Shown here: positions 16,422-24,873 of the stretch, piece by piece
Position numbering within the stretch: the stretch's first letter is position 1
Layout of the letters: each line of letters begins with the position of its first letter
NCBI RefSeq assembly: GCF_000299935.1
Contig: NZ_AMRL01000005.1
Coordinates: forward strand, 62,001 to 126,000
DNA length: 64,000 nt
Direction: 5' to 3'
Source of the DNA: Oceanibaculum indicum P24
GTDB taxonomy: Bacteria; Pseudomonadota; Alphaproteobacteria; Oceanibaculales; Oceanibaculaceae
The notes under the pieces: generated by a model
What the model saw: the letters and a program-made list of their open reading frames with translations, nothing else
Database searches by the model: none
What the model was told of the DNA's origin: nothing
Position numbers and translations under genes: made by a program

Positions 16422-16804
16422 GCAGCCTGCCGCAGATACAGCGCGCCAGCGACGGCGACCGCCAGCCAGCCGAGGATCAGGCTGCCGCCGCCCAGCGGCG
16501 CCGACATCGGAAACAGCCCGCTGCCGGTCCAGGCCAGCTTGTACAGGCTGCCGCAGAACAGCACCGTGCCCAGCACGAACAGCGCCATGCCGGCGCTCAG
16601 CGCGGTTCGCGGCAGGCCCGGCTCCAGCTTCAGCAGGGCGAGCGACAGCGCCAGCAGCGCCACCGCGTGCAGCCCCTGATAACGCCAGGCCGTATCGAAC
16701 CAGGCTTTTGCCTGCCCCTCCCCGGCGAAGGCATGGGCGCCGATGGCCCCCAGCGCCACCAGCACGGCGCCGTTCAGTCCGGTAAAGATCAGCCAGCCCG
16801 CCAT
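16418..16804 (-). CDS. DUF423 family small inner-membrane protein (YgdD-like)
   Basis: 128 residues with four predicted membrane segments (about 4-22, 41-58, 68-86 and 101-121). The DUF423/TMEM256 signature is clear: ALGAIGAHAF near the N-terminus, WRYQGLHAVALLAL, and PLGGGSLILGWLAVA near the end. The family is widespread, about this length, and has no established function. It is divergent from the M20 peptidase gene. Confidence 0.9.
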   Translation of the reverse strand: MAGWLIFTGLNGAVLVALGAIGAHAFAGEGQAKAWFDTAWRYQGLHAVALLALSLALLKLEPGLPRTALSAGMALFVLGTVLFCGSLYKLAWTGSGLFPMSAPLGGGSLILGWLAVAVAGALYLRQAA

Positions 16805-16889
16805 TTTCCCGCTCCCTTTTCCGTCCGCAACTATCGCCGCCTGTCAAATGCCACGGTACAGTAGGGCAAAACCGGATGGAGACGGCAAG

Positions 16890-18167
16890 GTGACACACCC
16901 CGGCGACGATATGTACGACACGCTGCGTGGCTTTCTGGATACTGAGCGGCGGGCGCAGCGGGATTTCCTGGCGGCGCTGGTGCGCGTGCCGTCCGACAAT
17001 CCGACGGGCGATTGCGCGCCGCATGCGGAAGCGGCGGCAAAGCTGCTGGAAGAGATGGGCTTTACGGTGGAACGCCATCCGGTGCCCGCCGAACTGTGCG
17101 CTGCGAACGGCATGATCTCCGCCACCAATCTGGTGATCCGCAAACGCTTCGGCAGCGGGCAGGGGCCGGTGATCGCGCTGAACGCGCATGGCGATGTGGT
17201 CGCGCCCGGTGAGGGGTGGAGCACCGATCCCTATGGTGCCGCGATCATCGACGGCGTGATGTACGGGCGCGGCGTGGCGGTCTCGAAATCCGACTTCGCC
17301 ACCTACGCCTATGCGCTGAAGGCGCTAGAAGGTCTTGAGTCGGAAGGCGCTGCGCTGGACGGTACCGTCGAACTGCACCTGACCTATGATGAGGAGGTCG
17401 GCGGCGCCATCGGCCCGCAATGGCTGCTGGACACCGGCATCAGCAAGCCGGACCTCGCGATTTCCGCCGGTTTCGCCTATCAGGTCGTGACAGCGCATAA
17501 TGGCTGCCTGCATCTGGAGGTGACGGTCAACGGCCGGTCGGCGCATGCCGCGAAGCCGGAGACAGGGCATGACGCGCTGGAGGCGGCGACGGCGATCTTA
17601 ACCATGCTCTACGGCCTGCGCGACGGGCTGAAGGCAACGCGCTCTGCCGTACCCGGCATCGATCACCCGACGCTGGTGGTCGGGCTGATCGCCGGTGGCA
17701 TCAACACCAATGTGGTGCCGGACAAGGTGGTCCTGCGGCTCGACCGACGGCTGATCCCGGAGGAGGATGCCGCCGTCGTGGAGGCCGCCTTGCGCCTCGC
17801 CATCGAGGATGCCGTCGAGGCGCTGCCGGGCATTTCCGTCGCGATCCACCGGCTGCTGCTGGCGACGCCACTGGGACCGCTGCCCGGCGTGGAACGGCTG
17901 ACCGGCCCGCTCTCCCGTCATGCCAGCGCCGTATTGGGTGAGGAGATCGGCACCGGCGGCCTGCAGATATACACCGATGCCCGCCACTATATGGCGGCGG
18001 GCGTGCCGACCGTGCTGTATGGCGCCGGGCCGCGCAGCATCCTGGAAGCCAACGGCCACCGCGCCGACGAAAGGCTGGTGCTGGCCGACCTCGACAAGGC
18101 GACGCTGGTTGTCGCCGCCACGCTGGCGGAACTGCTGAGGGGTGGCGGGGAGGGTGGTGATAATTGA
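16890..18167 (+). CDS. M20-family metallopeptidase/deacylase (ArgE/DapE/CPG2 type)
   Basis: 425 residues. Two-zinc amidohydrolase of the ArgE/DapE/carboxypeptidase G2 group. Metal and catalytic residues appear in order: LNAHGDVVAPGEGW (His ligand and Asp), GRGVAVSKSD (bridging Asp), LTYDEEVGGAIG (catalytic Glu-Glu), TDARHYMAAGVPTVLYG and a late His in ANGHRADE. The dimerisation/lid domain occupies about 200-320 (GRSAHAAKPETGHDA). I chose GTG at 16890, with GGAG 8 bases before it; ATG at 16911 is the alternative. Substrate (N-acyl amino acid, dipeptide or carbamoyl compound) is unknown. The gene is single; downstream is a hairpin repeat. Confidence 0.88.
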   Translation: MTHPGDDMYDTLRGFLDTERRAQRDFLAALVRVPSDNPTGDCAPHAEAAAKLLEEMGFTVERHPVPAELCAANGMISATNLVIRKRFGSGQGPVIALNAHGDVVAPGEGWSTDPYGAAIIDGVMYGRGVAVSKSDFATYAYALKALEGLESEGAALDGTVELHLTYDEEVGGAIGPQWLLDTGISKPDLAISAGFAYQVVTAHNGCLHLEVTVNGRSAHAAKPETGHDALEAATAILTMLYGLRDGLKATRSAVPGIDHPTLVVGLIAGGINTNVVPDKVVLRLDRRLIPEEDAAVVEAALRLAIEDAVEALPGISVAIHRLLLATPLGPLPGVERLTGPLSRHASAVLGEEIGTGGLQIYTDARHYMAAGVPTVLYGAGPRSILEANGHRADERLVLADLDKATLVVAATLAELLRGGGEGGDN

Positions 18168-18172
18168 AATGT

Positions 18173-18319
18173 CCCCCTCACCCAGCTCCGCCGAATTCGC
18201 TTCGCTCATAAGGCTCCGCAACCCTCTCCCGCGTTGGGGAGAGGGAAGGAAAGGGCGCCCAGAAAACCCTCTCCCCTTGCGGGAGAGGGTGGTGAGCGAT
18301 AGCGAGCCGGGTGAGGGGG
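18173..18319. repeat. Intergenic mosaic hairpin repeat, copy A
   Basis: Outer arms CCCCCTCACCC (18173-18183) and GGGTGAGGGGG (18309-18319) are perfect inverted repeats. Inside are two smaller GC-rich hairpins, CCCTCTCCC...GGGGAGAGGG near 18222-18245 and ACCCTCTCCCC...GGGAGAGGGT near 18266-18290. It fills the gap between the convergent M20 and acyl-CoA dehydrogenase stops. The layout matches dispersed palindromic repeats of many proteobacterial genomes and may act as a bidirectional terminator. Confidence 0.8.
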
Positions 18320-18328
18320 AAACTCCCC

Positions 18329-20119
18329 CTAAAACTGCCCCTCGTCGAGCGCCAGCGTGCTGCGGCCACCCTCGACCATGGCGGCCAGCAGGCCGGTCGC
18401 CTGCGGCAGATAATGTTCGGCATAGAAGCGTGCGGTGACCAGCTTGGCCTCGAGGAAGGACGCATCCTCGCCGCCGGACGACAGCCCGTCGAGCGCCGCC
18501 AGCGCGCCGCGCGCCACCATCCAGCCGCCGATGACGATGCCGCTGAGCTTCAGGTAATAGGCGGCCCCTGCCAGCGCCAGCGAACGGTCCTCCGGGAAGG
18601 TCGCCATCAGCCAGCCGGTGGCGAGTTCCAGCGCGTCGATGCCATCCTCCAGCGCGCGGGCAACCACCTCCATGTCATCGCCCGGCTGTTGCCGCAGCAC
18701 ATCGAGCGTGCCGGCCATCTCGGCGATCAGCTCATGCATCGAGGCGGCCTCGTCGCGCACGATCTTGCGGCCGACAAGGTCGTTCGCCTGGATGCCGTTG
18801 GTGCCCTCATAGATCGGCAGGATGCGCGCATCGCGGTAATGCTGCGCCGCCCCGGTCTCCTCGATGAAGCCCATACCGCCATGCACCTGCACGCCGGTCG
18901 AGGCGATCTCGATGCCAAGGTCGGTGCACCAGCCCTTCACGATGGGCGTCAGCAGGTCGATCAGCCGCTGCGCGCGGGCGCGCTGTGCGTTTTCGGGGTT
19001 CCGCTTGGAATGATCCAGCGCCCAGGCGGCGAGGTAGGACAGGCCGCGCATTGCCTCGATGCCTGATTTCATGCCCATCAGCATGCGCCGCACATCGGGA
19101 TGCCGGATGATGGCCACAGGGCCAGCGGAGCCATTGGCATCGCGCGACTGGATGCGGGTCTTCGCGTAATCGAGCGCCTGCTGGTAGGCGCGCTCGGCGA
19201 TGGACAGGCCCTGCGTGCCGACCGCGAGGCGGGCATTGTTCATCATGGTGAACATGCATTCCATGCCACGATTCTCGCCGCCGACCAGATAGCCGATGGC
19301 CCCGCCATTATCGCCATAGGCCATCACGCAGGTCGGGCTGGCATTGATGCCCAGCTTGTGTTCCAGCGAGACGGGACGGAGGTCGTTGCGCTCCCCCAGG
19401 CTGCCATCCGGGTTCACCAGGAATTTCGGCACCAGGAACAGGCTGATGCCCTTGGTGCCCTCCGGCGCATCGGGCAGGCGGGCCAGCACCATGTGGATGA
19501 CATTTTCCGTCCAGTCATGGTCGCCATAGGTGATGTAGATCTTCTGGCCGGTGATCCGGTAATGGCTCCCTTCCGGCACCGCACGGGTCTTCACCGCCCC
19601 GACATCGGAGCCGGCCTGCGGCTCGGTCAGATTCATCGTGCCGGTCCAGTCGCCCGCGATCATGCGTGGCAGGTAGAGCGATTTCTGCTCCGCCGTGCCG
19701 TGGGCGTGCAGCAGTTCGATAGCGCCCTGTGTCAGCAGCGGGCACAGGCCGAAGGACATGTTGGCCGACTGCCACATCTCCGCCAGCGCCTGCTGCACCA
19801 GCCAGGGCAGGCCTTGCCCGCCATAATCGGGATCGAAGGGCACGCCGTTCCAGCCGCCTTGCGTGAACTGGCCATAGGCCGCCTTGAAGCCGTCGGGCGT
19901 GCGCACCACGCCATTCTCGATCCGGCTGCCCGCCCGGTCGCCCGGCGCGTTCAGCGGCGCAAGCACATCGCGCGCCAGCTTGTTGGCCTCCTCCAGCACC
20001 TGTTCGACCAGCGCCGGCTCCGCCGCCTCATAGCCCGGCAGGGAGGATACCCCCTTCAGGTCGAGCACGCGGTTCAGGACGAACGCCATGTCCTTCAAGG
20101 GCGCTGAATAGGCGGTCAT
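18329..20119 (-). CDS. Acyl-CoA dehydrogenase, long DmdC-like form
   Basis: 596 residues, about 200 longer than ordinary acyl-CoA dehydrogenases, as in the DmdC (3-methylmercaptopropionyl-CoA dehydrogenase) subfamily with an extra N-terminal and C-terminal segment. FAD-site segments are MNLTEPQAGSDVGAVKTRA and ITGQKIYITYGDHD. The catalytic-base region is ARILPIYEGTNGIQANDLVGRK with the Glu in YEGT. It would introduce the 2,3 double bond of an acyl-CoA and pass electrons to ETF. The ATG at 20119 has AGGGAGT before it. No dmdB or dmdD lies near, so the acyl substrate is uncertain; general fatty acyl-CoA oxidation is equally possible. Confidence 0.9.
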   Translation of the reverse strand: MTAYSAPLKDMAFVLNRVLDLKGVSSLPGYEAAEPALVEQVLEEANKLARDVLAPLNAPGDRAGSRIENGVVRTPDGFKAAYGQFTQGGWNGVPFDPDYGGQGLPWLVQQALAEMWQSANMSFGLCPLLTQGAIELLHAHGTAEQKSLYLPRMIAGDWTGTMNLTEPQAGSDVGAVKTRAVPEGSHYRITGQKIYITYGDHDWTENVIHMVLARLPDAPEGTKGISLFLVPKFLVNPDGSLGERNDLRPVSLEHKLGINASPTCVMAYGDNGGAIGYLVGGENRGMECMFTMMNNARLAVGTQGLSIAERAYQQALDYAKTRIQSRDANGSAGPVAIIRHPDVRRMLMGMKSGIEAMRGLSYLAAWALDHSKRNPENAQRARAQRLIDLLTPIVKGWCTDLGIEIASTGVQVHGGMGFIEETGAAQHYRDARILPIYEGTNGIQANDLVGRKIVRDEAASMHELIAEMAGTLDVLRQQPGDDMEVVARALEDGIDALELATGWLMATFPEDRSLALAGAAYYLKLSGIVIGGWMVARGALAALDGLSSGGEDASFLEAKLVTARFYAEHYLPQATGLLAAMVEGGRSTLALDEGQF

Positions 20120-20199
20120 GCGGCGGGACTCCCTGACGGCTGTTTTGCGTCATCTGACGGGCAAGCCGGCGGGATTGTCAATGCAGCACCGCACCTGTC

Positions 20200-20302
20200 A
20201 TTCCCGGCCCCAAGCCCACTGGGTGCCGGGAATCCAGGGTTCAGCTCACTCGACCAATGATCCAGCAGGTTGACGCCTGGACCCCCGCAACAAGTGCGGG
20301 GG
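20200..20302. repeat. Intergenic mosaic hairpin repeat, copy B
   Basis: Two hairpins in tandem: ATTCCCGGC...GCCGGGAAT (20200-20233, perfect 9-base arms) and CCCCCGCA-5-TGCGGGGG (20282-20302). Between them CCAGG and CCTGG can pair, making a larger cruciform. It lies between the acyl-CoA dehydrogenase promoter side and the stop of the FAD-oxidase gene. It is a different sequence family from copy A but the same architecture. Confidence 0.75.
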
Positions 20303-20325
20303 TGACGGTCGGAGTGGGTGGTGGC

Positions 20326-21759
20326 CTACAGCACCTTGCCGGGGTTCATGATGCCCTTGGGGTCGATCAGGCCCTTGATCTTGCGCATCAGCTCCATCTC
20401 GGTCTGGCTCTTGTAGCGGGTGATCTCCTCGCGCTTCAGCCGGCCGAGGCCGTGCTCGGCGGAGATGCTGCCGCCCATATCGTGCACGATGTCGTGGACG
20501 ATCTCGTTGATCTCCTCCCAGCGCGCCAGGAAGGCCTGATTGTCGCCGCCCTTCGGCACCGACAAATTGTAGTGGATGTTGCCGTCGCCGACATGGCCGA
20601 AGCCGACCACGCGGATGCCGGGCACCGCCTTCGCAACCGCCTCGTCGGCGCGGCGCAGGAATTCCGGCACGCGGCTGACCGGCACCGAGACATCGTGCTT
20701 GATCGACGCCCCCTCCGGCTTCTGCGCCTCGGAGACGGTCTCGCGCAGCTTCCACATGGCGTTCGCCTGCGCCTGGTTCTGCGCGATGGCGGCGTCCAAC
20801 ACGAGGCCATCCTCCGCCGCCTTTTCCAGCAGGTTCTGCAGCTTTTCGGCGAGGCCGTCATCCTCCGGCGAAGTCGAGCTGAGTTCCAGCAGCACATGCC
20901 AGTCGTAACGCTGCGGCAGCGGATCGACCGTATCGGCGATGTGCGCCAGCACGAAGTCGAAGCAGATGCGCGGCATCAGCTCGAAGCTGGTCACACCGTC
21001 GGCGCTGGCGGCGCGGGCGCGGGCCAGCAGCTCGATGGCGGCGTCCGGGCCGGAAATCGCGACCATCGCCGTCTCGCGCCGTGTCGGCTTCGGGAACAGT
21101 TTCAGCACCGCCGCGGTGACGATGCCCAGCGTGCCCTCGGCGCCGACGAACAGATGCTTCAGATCGTAGCCGGTATTGTCCTTGCGCAACCCGCGCAGCC
21201 CTTCCCATACCGTGCCGTCGGGTAGCGCAACCTCCAGCCCCAGCACCAGCTCTCGCGTGTTGCCGTAGCGCAGCACATTCACCCCGCCGGCATTGGTGGA
21301 GAGGTTGCCGCCGATCATGCAGCTGCCCTCGGCGGCGAGGCTGAGCGGAAAGAAGCGGTCATTCTCTTCCGCGATGCGCTGCAAATCGGCCAGCACGCAG
21401 CCGGCCTCCACGGTCATGGTGTAGTTCATGCGGTCGATGGCGCGCACGCGGTTCATGCGGGCGAGCGACAGGATGATGCCGTCGAAATCCTCATAGGGGA
21501 CGGAGCCGCCGACCAGCGAGGTGTTGCCGCCCTGCGGCACGATGGGGATGCCGGCCTCGGCGCACAGCTTCACCACCTCGGCCACTTCCGCCGTGTCCGC
21601 CGGCTTCACCACGGCGCGCGCCTGGCCGCGCCACAGCCCGCGCCATTCCACCAGATGCGGCTCCATCGCGTCGGCGGCGGTGATGTAGCCCTTGTCGCCG
21701 ACCAGCGCGCGGATGCGTTGCAGCGTGTCGTCGATGACGGTTTCGGCCAGCGCCTTCAT
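20326..21759 (-). CDS. FAD-linked D-2-hydroxyacid dehydrogenase (GlcD / D-2-hydroxyglutarate dehydrogenase type)
   Basis: 477 residues. An N-terminal PCMH-type FAD domain (about 40-220) contains IVPQGGNTSLVGGSVP and GGNLSTNAGGVNVLRYGN. A C-terminal cap domain carries the metal-site segments GFGHVGDGNIHYNLS and SAEHGLGRLKREE. Members oxidise glycolate, D-lactate or D-2-hydroxyglutarate and donate electrons to a quinone, cytochrome or ETF. The ATG at 21759 follows AAGGGAG; the open frame starts earlier, at 21864. No glcE or glcF subunit is adjacent, so a single-chain D-lactate/D-2-hydroxyglutarate enzyme is likelier than the three-subunit glycolate oxidase. It is upstream of, and parallel to, the acyl-CoA dehydrogenase. 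Confidence 0.88.
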   Translation of the reverse strand: MKALAETVIDDTLQRIRALVGDKGYITAADAMEPHLVEWRGLWRGQARAVVKPADTAEVAEVVKLCAEAGIPIVPQGGNTSLVGGSVPYEDFDGIILSLARMNRVRAIDRMNYTMTVEAGCVLADLQRIAEENDRFFPLSLAAEGSCMIGGNLSTNAGGVNVLRYGNTRELVLGLEVALPDGTVWEGLRGLRKDNTGYDLKHLFVGAEGTLGIVTAAVLKLFPKPTRRETAMVAISGPDAAIELLARARAASADGVTSFELMPRICFDFVLAHIADTVDPLPQRYDWHVLLELSSTSPEDDGLAEKLQNLLEKAAEDGLVLDAAIAQNQAQANAMWKLRETVSEAQKPEGASIKHDVSVPVSRVPEFLRRADEAVAKAVPGIRVVGFGHVGDGNIHYNLSVPKGGDNQAFLARWEEINEIVHDIVHDMGGSISAEHGLGRLKREEITRYKSQTEMELMRKIKGLIDPKGIMNPGKVL

Positions 21760-21920
21760 GGCGGTCAACTCCCTTGGGGTCGCGTTTTCCTCTGGTCCCA
21801 TGTTACCCGCCAGTTTGGCAGGAACAAGGCCGCTCAGCGCGGGGAGGGGCCGTTGGGGCGGCATAGGTCATTCGCGCCCCCCGACCGGCTGCCGTTGCTG
21901 CATATTCTCACTCCGTTGGT

Positions 21921-22019
21921 CACCCCCACCCCAACCCTCCCCCGTCGAGGGGGAGGGAGAAGAGAGGCAGCATCCTTAGTTCCCTCCCCTCTTGCGGGGG
22001 AGGGTCAGGGAGGGGGGGT
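21921..22019. repeat. Intergenic mosaic hairpin repeat, copy C
   Basis: Perfect hairpin CCCTCCCCC-5-GGGGGAGGG at 21935-21957, then a second GC-rich hairpin from CCCTCCCC near 21982 to GGGGGAGGG near 22004. The flanks (CACCCCCACCCC and AGGGAGGGGGG) can pair imperfectly around both. The plan matches copy A: a long outer stem enclosing two CCTCCC/GGGAGG stems. It lies between the FAD-oxidase start and the Sua5 stop. Confidence 0.75.
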
Positions 22020-22045
22020 ATCTTGAGGGGGGAGAAAAAAGGGGG

Positions 22046-23005
22046 CTATCGCGGGGCTGCCGCGCGGCGCAGGCGGTCGTTGATGGCAAGGCCGAGGCCG
22101 GCCTCATGTACCGGCATGACGGCGATGCCGGCCAGCCCCGGTCGGTCCAGTGCCCGCAGCAGGGCGAACAAATTGGCGGCGGCCTCTTCGAGGTTGCCAG
22201 TCTCGCTCAGATTCAGCGTGATGGCAGCCCCTGGCAGCGCCGGGCCGAAGGCCAGCAGCGCCTCGCCGGGCCGCACATCGGCCGCGTTCAGCCGTACCGG
22301 CAGGGCAGGGGCGTAATGGCTGGCAAGCTGGCCGGGAGAGGTCGGCGCGTCAGGATCGCTTTCGGGGGTAATGACGGGACCGGCCACCTGCTCCAGCGCT
22401 TCCAGCGTCACCCCGCCGGGGCGCAGCAGCACGGGCCGGTCACCGGTTGCATCGACCACGGTGGATTCGAGGCCGATGGCGCAGGGTCCGCCATCCAGCA
22501 CCAGCGCCAGCCGGCCCGCCAGCCCCTCGGCGACATGCTCGGCACTGGTCGGGCTGACCCGGCCCGACGGGTTGGCGCTGGGCGCGACCACCGGGCGGCC
22601 AGTGGCTTCCAGCAGCCGCTTTGCCACCGGATGGGCCGGCACGCGCAAGGCGATGGTATCAAGACCGGCGCAGGCCAGATGCGAGACCGGGCAGTCCGGC
22701 CGGCGCTTCAGCACCATGGTCAGCGGCCCCGGCCAGAAGGCGGCGGCCAGCTTTTCCGCGAGCGGTGTGAACAGCGCCAGTTCCCGCGCGTGGGCCACAT
22801 CGGGCAGGTGCGAGATCAGCGGGTTGAAGCTGGGCCGGCCCTTGGCGGCGAAGATGGCGGCCACCGCGCGGTCGTCGGTCGCATCGCCGCCCAGCCCATA
22901 GACCGTCTCGGTCGGGAAGGCGACCAGCTGGCCCGCGCGCAGCAGTGCAGCCGCCTCGTCGATGGCGGCGTCGGTCGCGGGCAGGATGCGCACAGCTTCT
23001 GTCAT
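22046..23005 (-). CDS. tsaC: L-threonylcarbamoyladenylate synthase (Sua5/YrdC/YwlC long form)
   Basis: 319 residues. Makes threonylcarbamoyl-AMP from threonine, bicarbonate and ATP, the first step of t6A37 in ANN-decoding tRNAs. The YrdC domain (about 10-190) shows LVAFPTETVYGLGGDA, AKGRPSFNPLISHL with the Lys/Arg pair, FWPGPLTMVLKR and VAPSANPSGRVSPTSAEH. A C-terminal Sua5 domain follows, with SPGQLASHYAPALPVRL as the linker motif that closes the active site. The ATG at 23005 is used; the open frame extends upstream into the promoter of the divergent ParA gene. The essential t6A partners (tsaB, tsaD, tsaE) are not in the window. Confidence 0.93.
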   Translation of the reverse strand: MTEAVRILPATDAAIDEAAALLRAGQLVAFPTETVYGLGGDATDDRAVAAIFAAKGRPSFNPLISHLPDVAHARELALFTPLAEKLAAAFWPGPLTMVLKRRPDCPVSHLACAGLDTIALRVPAHPVAKRLLEATGRPVVAPSANPSGRVSPTSAEHVAEGLAGRLALVLDGGPCAIGLESTVVDATGDRPVLLRPGGVTLEALEQVAGPVITPESDPDAPTSPGQLASHYAPALPVRLNAADVRPGEALLAFGPALPGAAITLNLSETGNLEEAAANLFALLRALDRPGLAGIAVMPVHEAGLGLAINDRLRRAAAPR

Positions 23006-23112
23006 GGCCGCGAAGCCATGGCGCAGGGCGGCGGCGGCGTCAAGAGCGCGCCTTGTTATCCGCTGCTTTGCAGTGCAACATGAGCACACTCGACAGCCAG
23101 CGGGAGAAGGCC

Positions 23113-23751
23113 ATGAGCGCACGCATCATCACCATCGCGCAGCAGAAGGGCGGGGCCGGCAAGACCACGCTCGCCGCCCATCTGGCGGTGGCCTGGGCGA
23201 AGGCCGGGCGCAGCGTGGCGCTGCTCGATATCGACCCGCAGGCCAGCATCACCGCCTGGGCGGATATCCGCCGTGCGCTGCCCGATGCGCCGGAGCAGCC
23301 GGATATCCGCGCGCTGACCGGCTGGCGCGTCGCCGGCGAGGTGGACAAGCTGAAGAAGCAGTTCGACGTGCTGGTGATCGACAGCCCGCCGCACGCCGAG
23401 ACAGAGGCACGCGTCGCGGTGCGAGTCGCCGACCTGGTGGTGGTGCCGGTACAGCCCAGCCCGATGGATCTGTGGGCGACGCAGGCCACGCTCGACCTCG
23501 CCAGGCAGGAAAAGACCGATGTGCTGCTGGTGCTGAACCGGGTGCCGCCGCGCGCCAACCTGGCCGATGTCATGGAACAGGCGGCGGCGAAGCTGGGCGT
23601 GAAGCTGGCAAAGACGCGGCTGGGCAACCGGGTGGCGCTGGCGGCGGCCCTGCTGGACGGCAAGGGCATTGCGGAGACGGCACCGTCCAGCGTTGCCGGT
23701 CGGGAAATCGCCGCGCTGGCCAAGGAAATCTACAAGGCCGCCAAGAACTAG
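23113..23751 (+). CDS. ParA-family ATPase, orphan (no ParB beside it)
   Basis: 212 residues, the short ParA form without an N-terminal helix-turn-helix. Deviant Walker A is QQKGGAGKTTLAAHLA (both signature lysines), Walker A' is LLDIDPQASITAWAD and Walker B is VLVIDSPPH. These ATPases bind DNA nonspecifically as ATP dimers and position cargo such as plasmids, chemoreceptor arrays or cell-division factors. ATG at 23113 follows GGGAGAAGG; an ATG at 23080 is possible. The C-terminal KLGVKLAKTRLGNRVALAAALLDGKGI is typical of VirC1/ParA-like orphans. No parB, parS-like cluster or plasmid gene is nearby. It is divergent from tsaC and convergent with msrP. Confidence 0.9.
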   Translation: MSARIITIAQQKGGAGKTTLAAHLAVAWAKAGRSVALLDIDPQASITAWADIRRALPDAPEQPDIRALTGWRVAGEVDKLKKQFDVLVIDSPPHAETEARVAVRVADLVVVPVQPSPMDLWATQATLDLARQEKTDVLLVLNRVPPRANLADVMEQAAAKLGVKLAKTRLGNRVALAAALLDGKGIAETAPSSVAGREIAALAKEIYKAAKN

Positions 23752-23767
23752 GGTCTTCAGGCGGGGG

Positions 23768-24739
23768 CTACATGAACAGCCGCTCGCCCTCCATCCCCTT
23801 GTACATATCGGCCACGAAATCGGCATAGCCGTTATAGAGCAGGGTCGGCACGCGGGTGTCCGGGCCCAGCAGCCGCTCGGTGGCCTGGCTCCAGCGCGGA
23901 TGCGGCACTTCCGGGTTCACATTCGCCCAGAAGCCATATTCGCGGCCCTGGATTTCCTCCCAGAAACCCTTGGGACGCTCATCCGTGAAGGTGAAGCGGA
24001 CGATGGATTTCAGCTGCTTGAAGCCGTATTTCCACGGTGTGATCAGGCGGATCGGCGCGCCATTCTGCGCCGGAATCGGCTGGCCATAGATGCCGGTCGC
24101 CATCAGCGTCAGCTCGTTGGTGGCCTCGGCCATGGTCAGCCCCTCGACATAGGGCCAGGGGTACCAGCTCTGCTTCTGGCCGGGCGCGATGGACGGGTCC
24201 TTGAAGGTCTCCATCCGCACATATTTCGCACCCGACAGCGGCCTGGCGATCTCCACCAGCCGACGCATCGGAAAGCCGGTCCAGGGCACGGTCATCGCCC
24301 AGGCCTCGACGCAGCGGAAGCGATAGACGCGTTCCTCCAGCTTCACCATCGCCAGCAGATCGTCGATGGCGATCTGCTGTTCCTTTTCCACCATGCCGTC
24401 CAGCGTCACGGTCCAGGGGCGGATCGGCAGGCTCTGCGCCGCGCGCCAGATATTCTTGTGCGAGCCGAACTCGTAATAATTGTTGTAGGTGGTGGCCAGC
24501 TCCTCCGCCGTCATCTCGCGGTCCACGCGGTAGCGCAGATTGCGCATGGCAGGATAGAGCGAGGCGGACGGGTCCTTCATCGGCGCAGCCTCGCTGCCGC
24601 AGGCGGTCAGCCCCGGCATGGCGGCGAGGATGGAGCCGGCGGCGAGACCCTTCATCAGCCGGCGGCGGTCGCGGAACAGGGCTTCCGGCGTTGCCGCCGA
24701 TTCCGGCAGCTCCCAGCCCTTCTTGCGTTTGATCAGCAT
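23768..24739 (-). CDS. msrP: Protein-methionine-sulfoxide reductase, molybdopterin catalytic subunit MsrP (YedY)
   Basis: 323 residues. Periplasmic Mo-molybdopterin enzyme that repairs oxidised methionines in envelope proteins. It follows E. coli YedY closely: YNNYYEFGSHK, YRFRCVEAWAMTVPW with the Mo-ligand Cys143, WYPWPYVEGLTMAEA, NGAPIRLITPWKYGFK and HPRWSQATER. A twin-arginine signal RDRRRLMKG (about 23-31) precedes a hydrophobic stretch, so it is exported folded. The ATG at 24739 has AGGAGAC before it. A lipobox-like LTAC at 44-47 is odd for this family. The heme membrane partner msrQ, usually adjacent, is not in the window. Confidence 0.95.
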   Translation of the reverse strand: MLIKRKKGWELPESAATPEALFRDRRRLMKGLAAGSILAAMPGLTACGSEAAPMKDPSASLYPAMRNLRYRVDREMTAEELATTYNNYYEFGSHKNIWRAAQSLPIRPWTVTLDGMVEKEQQIAIDDLLAMVKLEERVYRFRCVEAWAMTVPWTGFPMRRLVEIARPLSGAKYVRMETFKDPSIAPGQKQSWYPWPYVEGLTMAEATNELTLMATGIYGQPIPAQNGAPIRLITPWKYGFKQLKSIVRFTFTDERPKGFWEEIQGREYGFWANVNPEVPHPRWSQATERLLGPDTRVPTLLYNGYADFVADMYKGMEGERLFM

Positions 24740-24873
24740 GGTTCCGTCTCCTGCTTTCGCGGCACTGTCGGAAACCAAGATAGCCCGTGCTGCCGGGAGG
24801 GCAAATCACCAGACGGTGAGCGCTGCGTGACCTGCGAAGCCCACGGAAGGCCCCCGAAAGGCTCACGAAAGGT

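Noticed and set aside
20326-21759. The FAD-linked oxidase as glycolate oxidase subunit GlcD
   Set aside because: glcE and glcF, which complete that enzyme, are absent; the chain fits single-subunit D-2-hydroxyacid dehydrogenases.
18173-22019. The hairpin repeats as a CRISPR array
   Set aside because: The units are palindromic stems in separate gaps, not short direct repeats with even unique spacers, and no cas gene is near.
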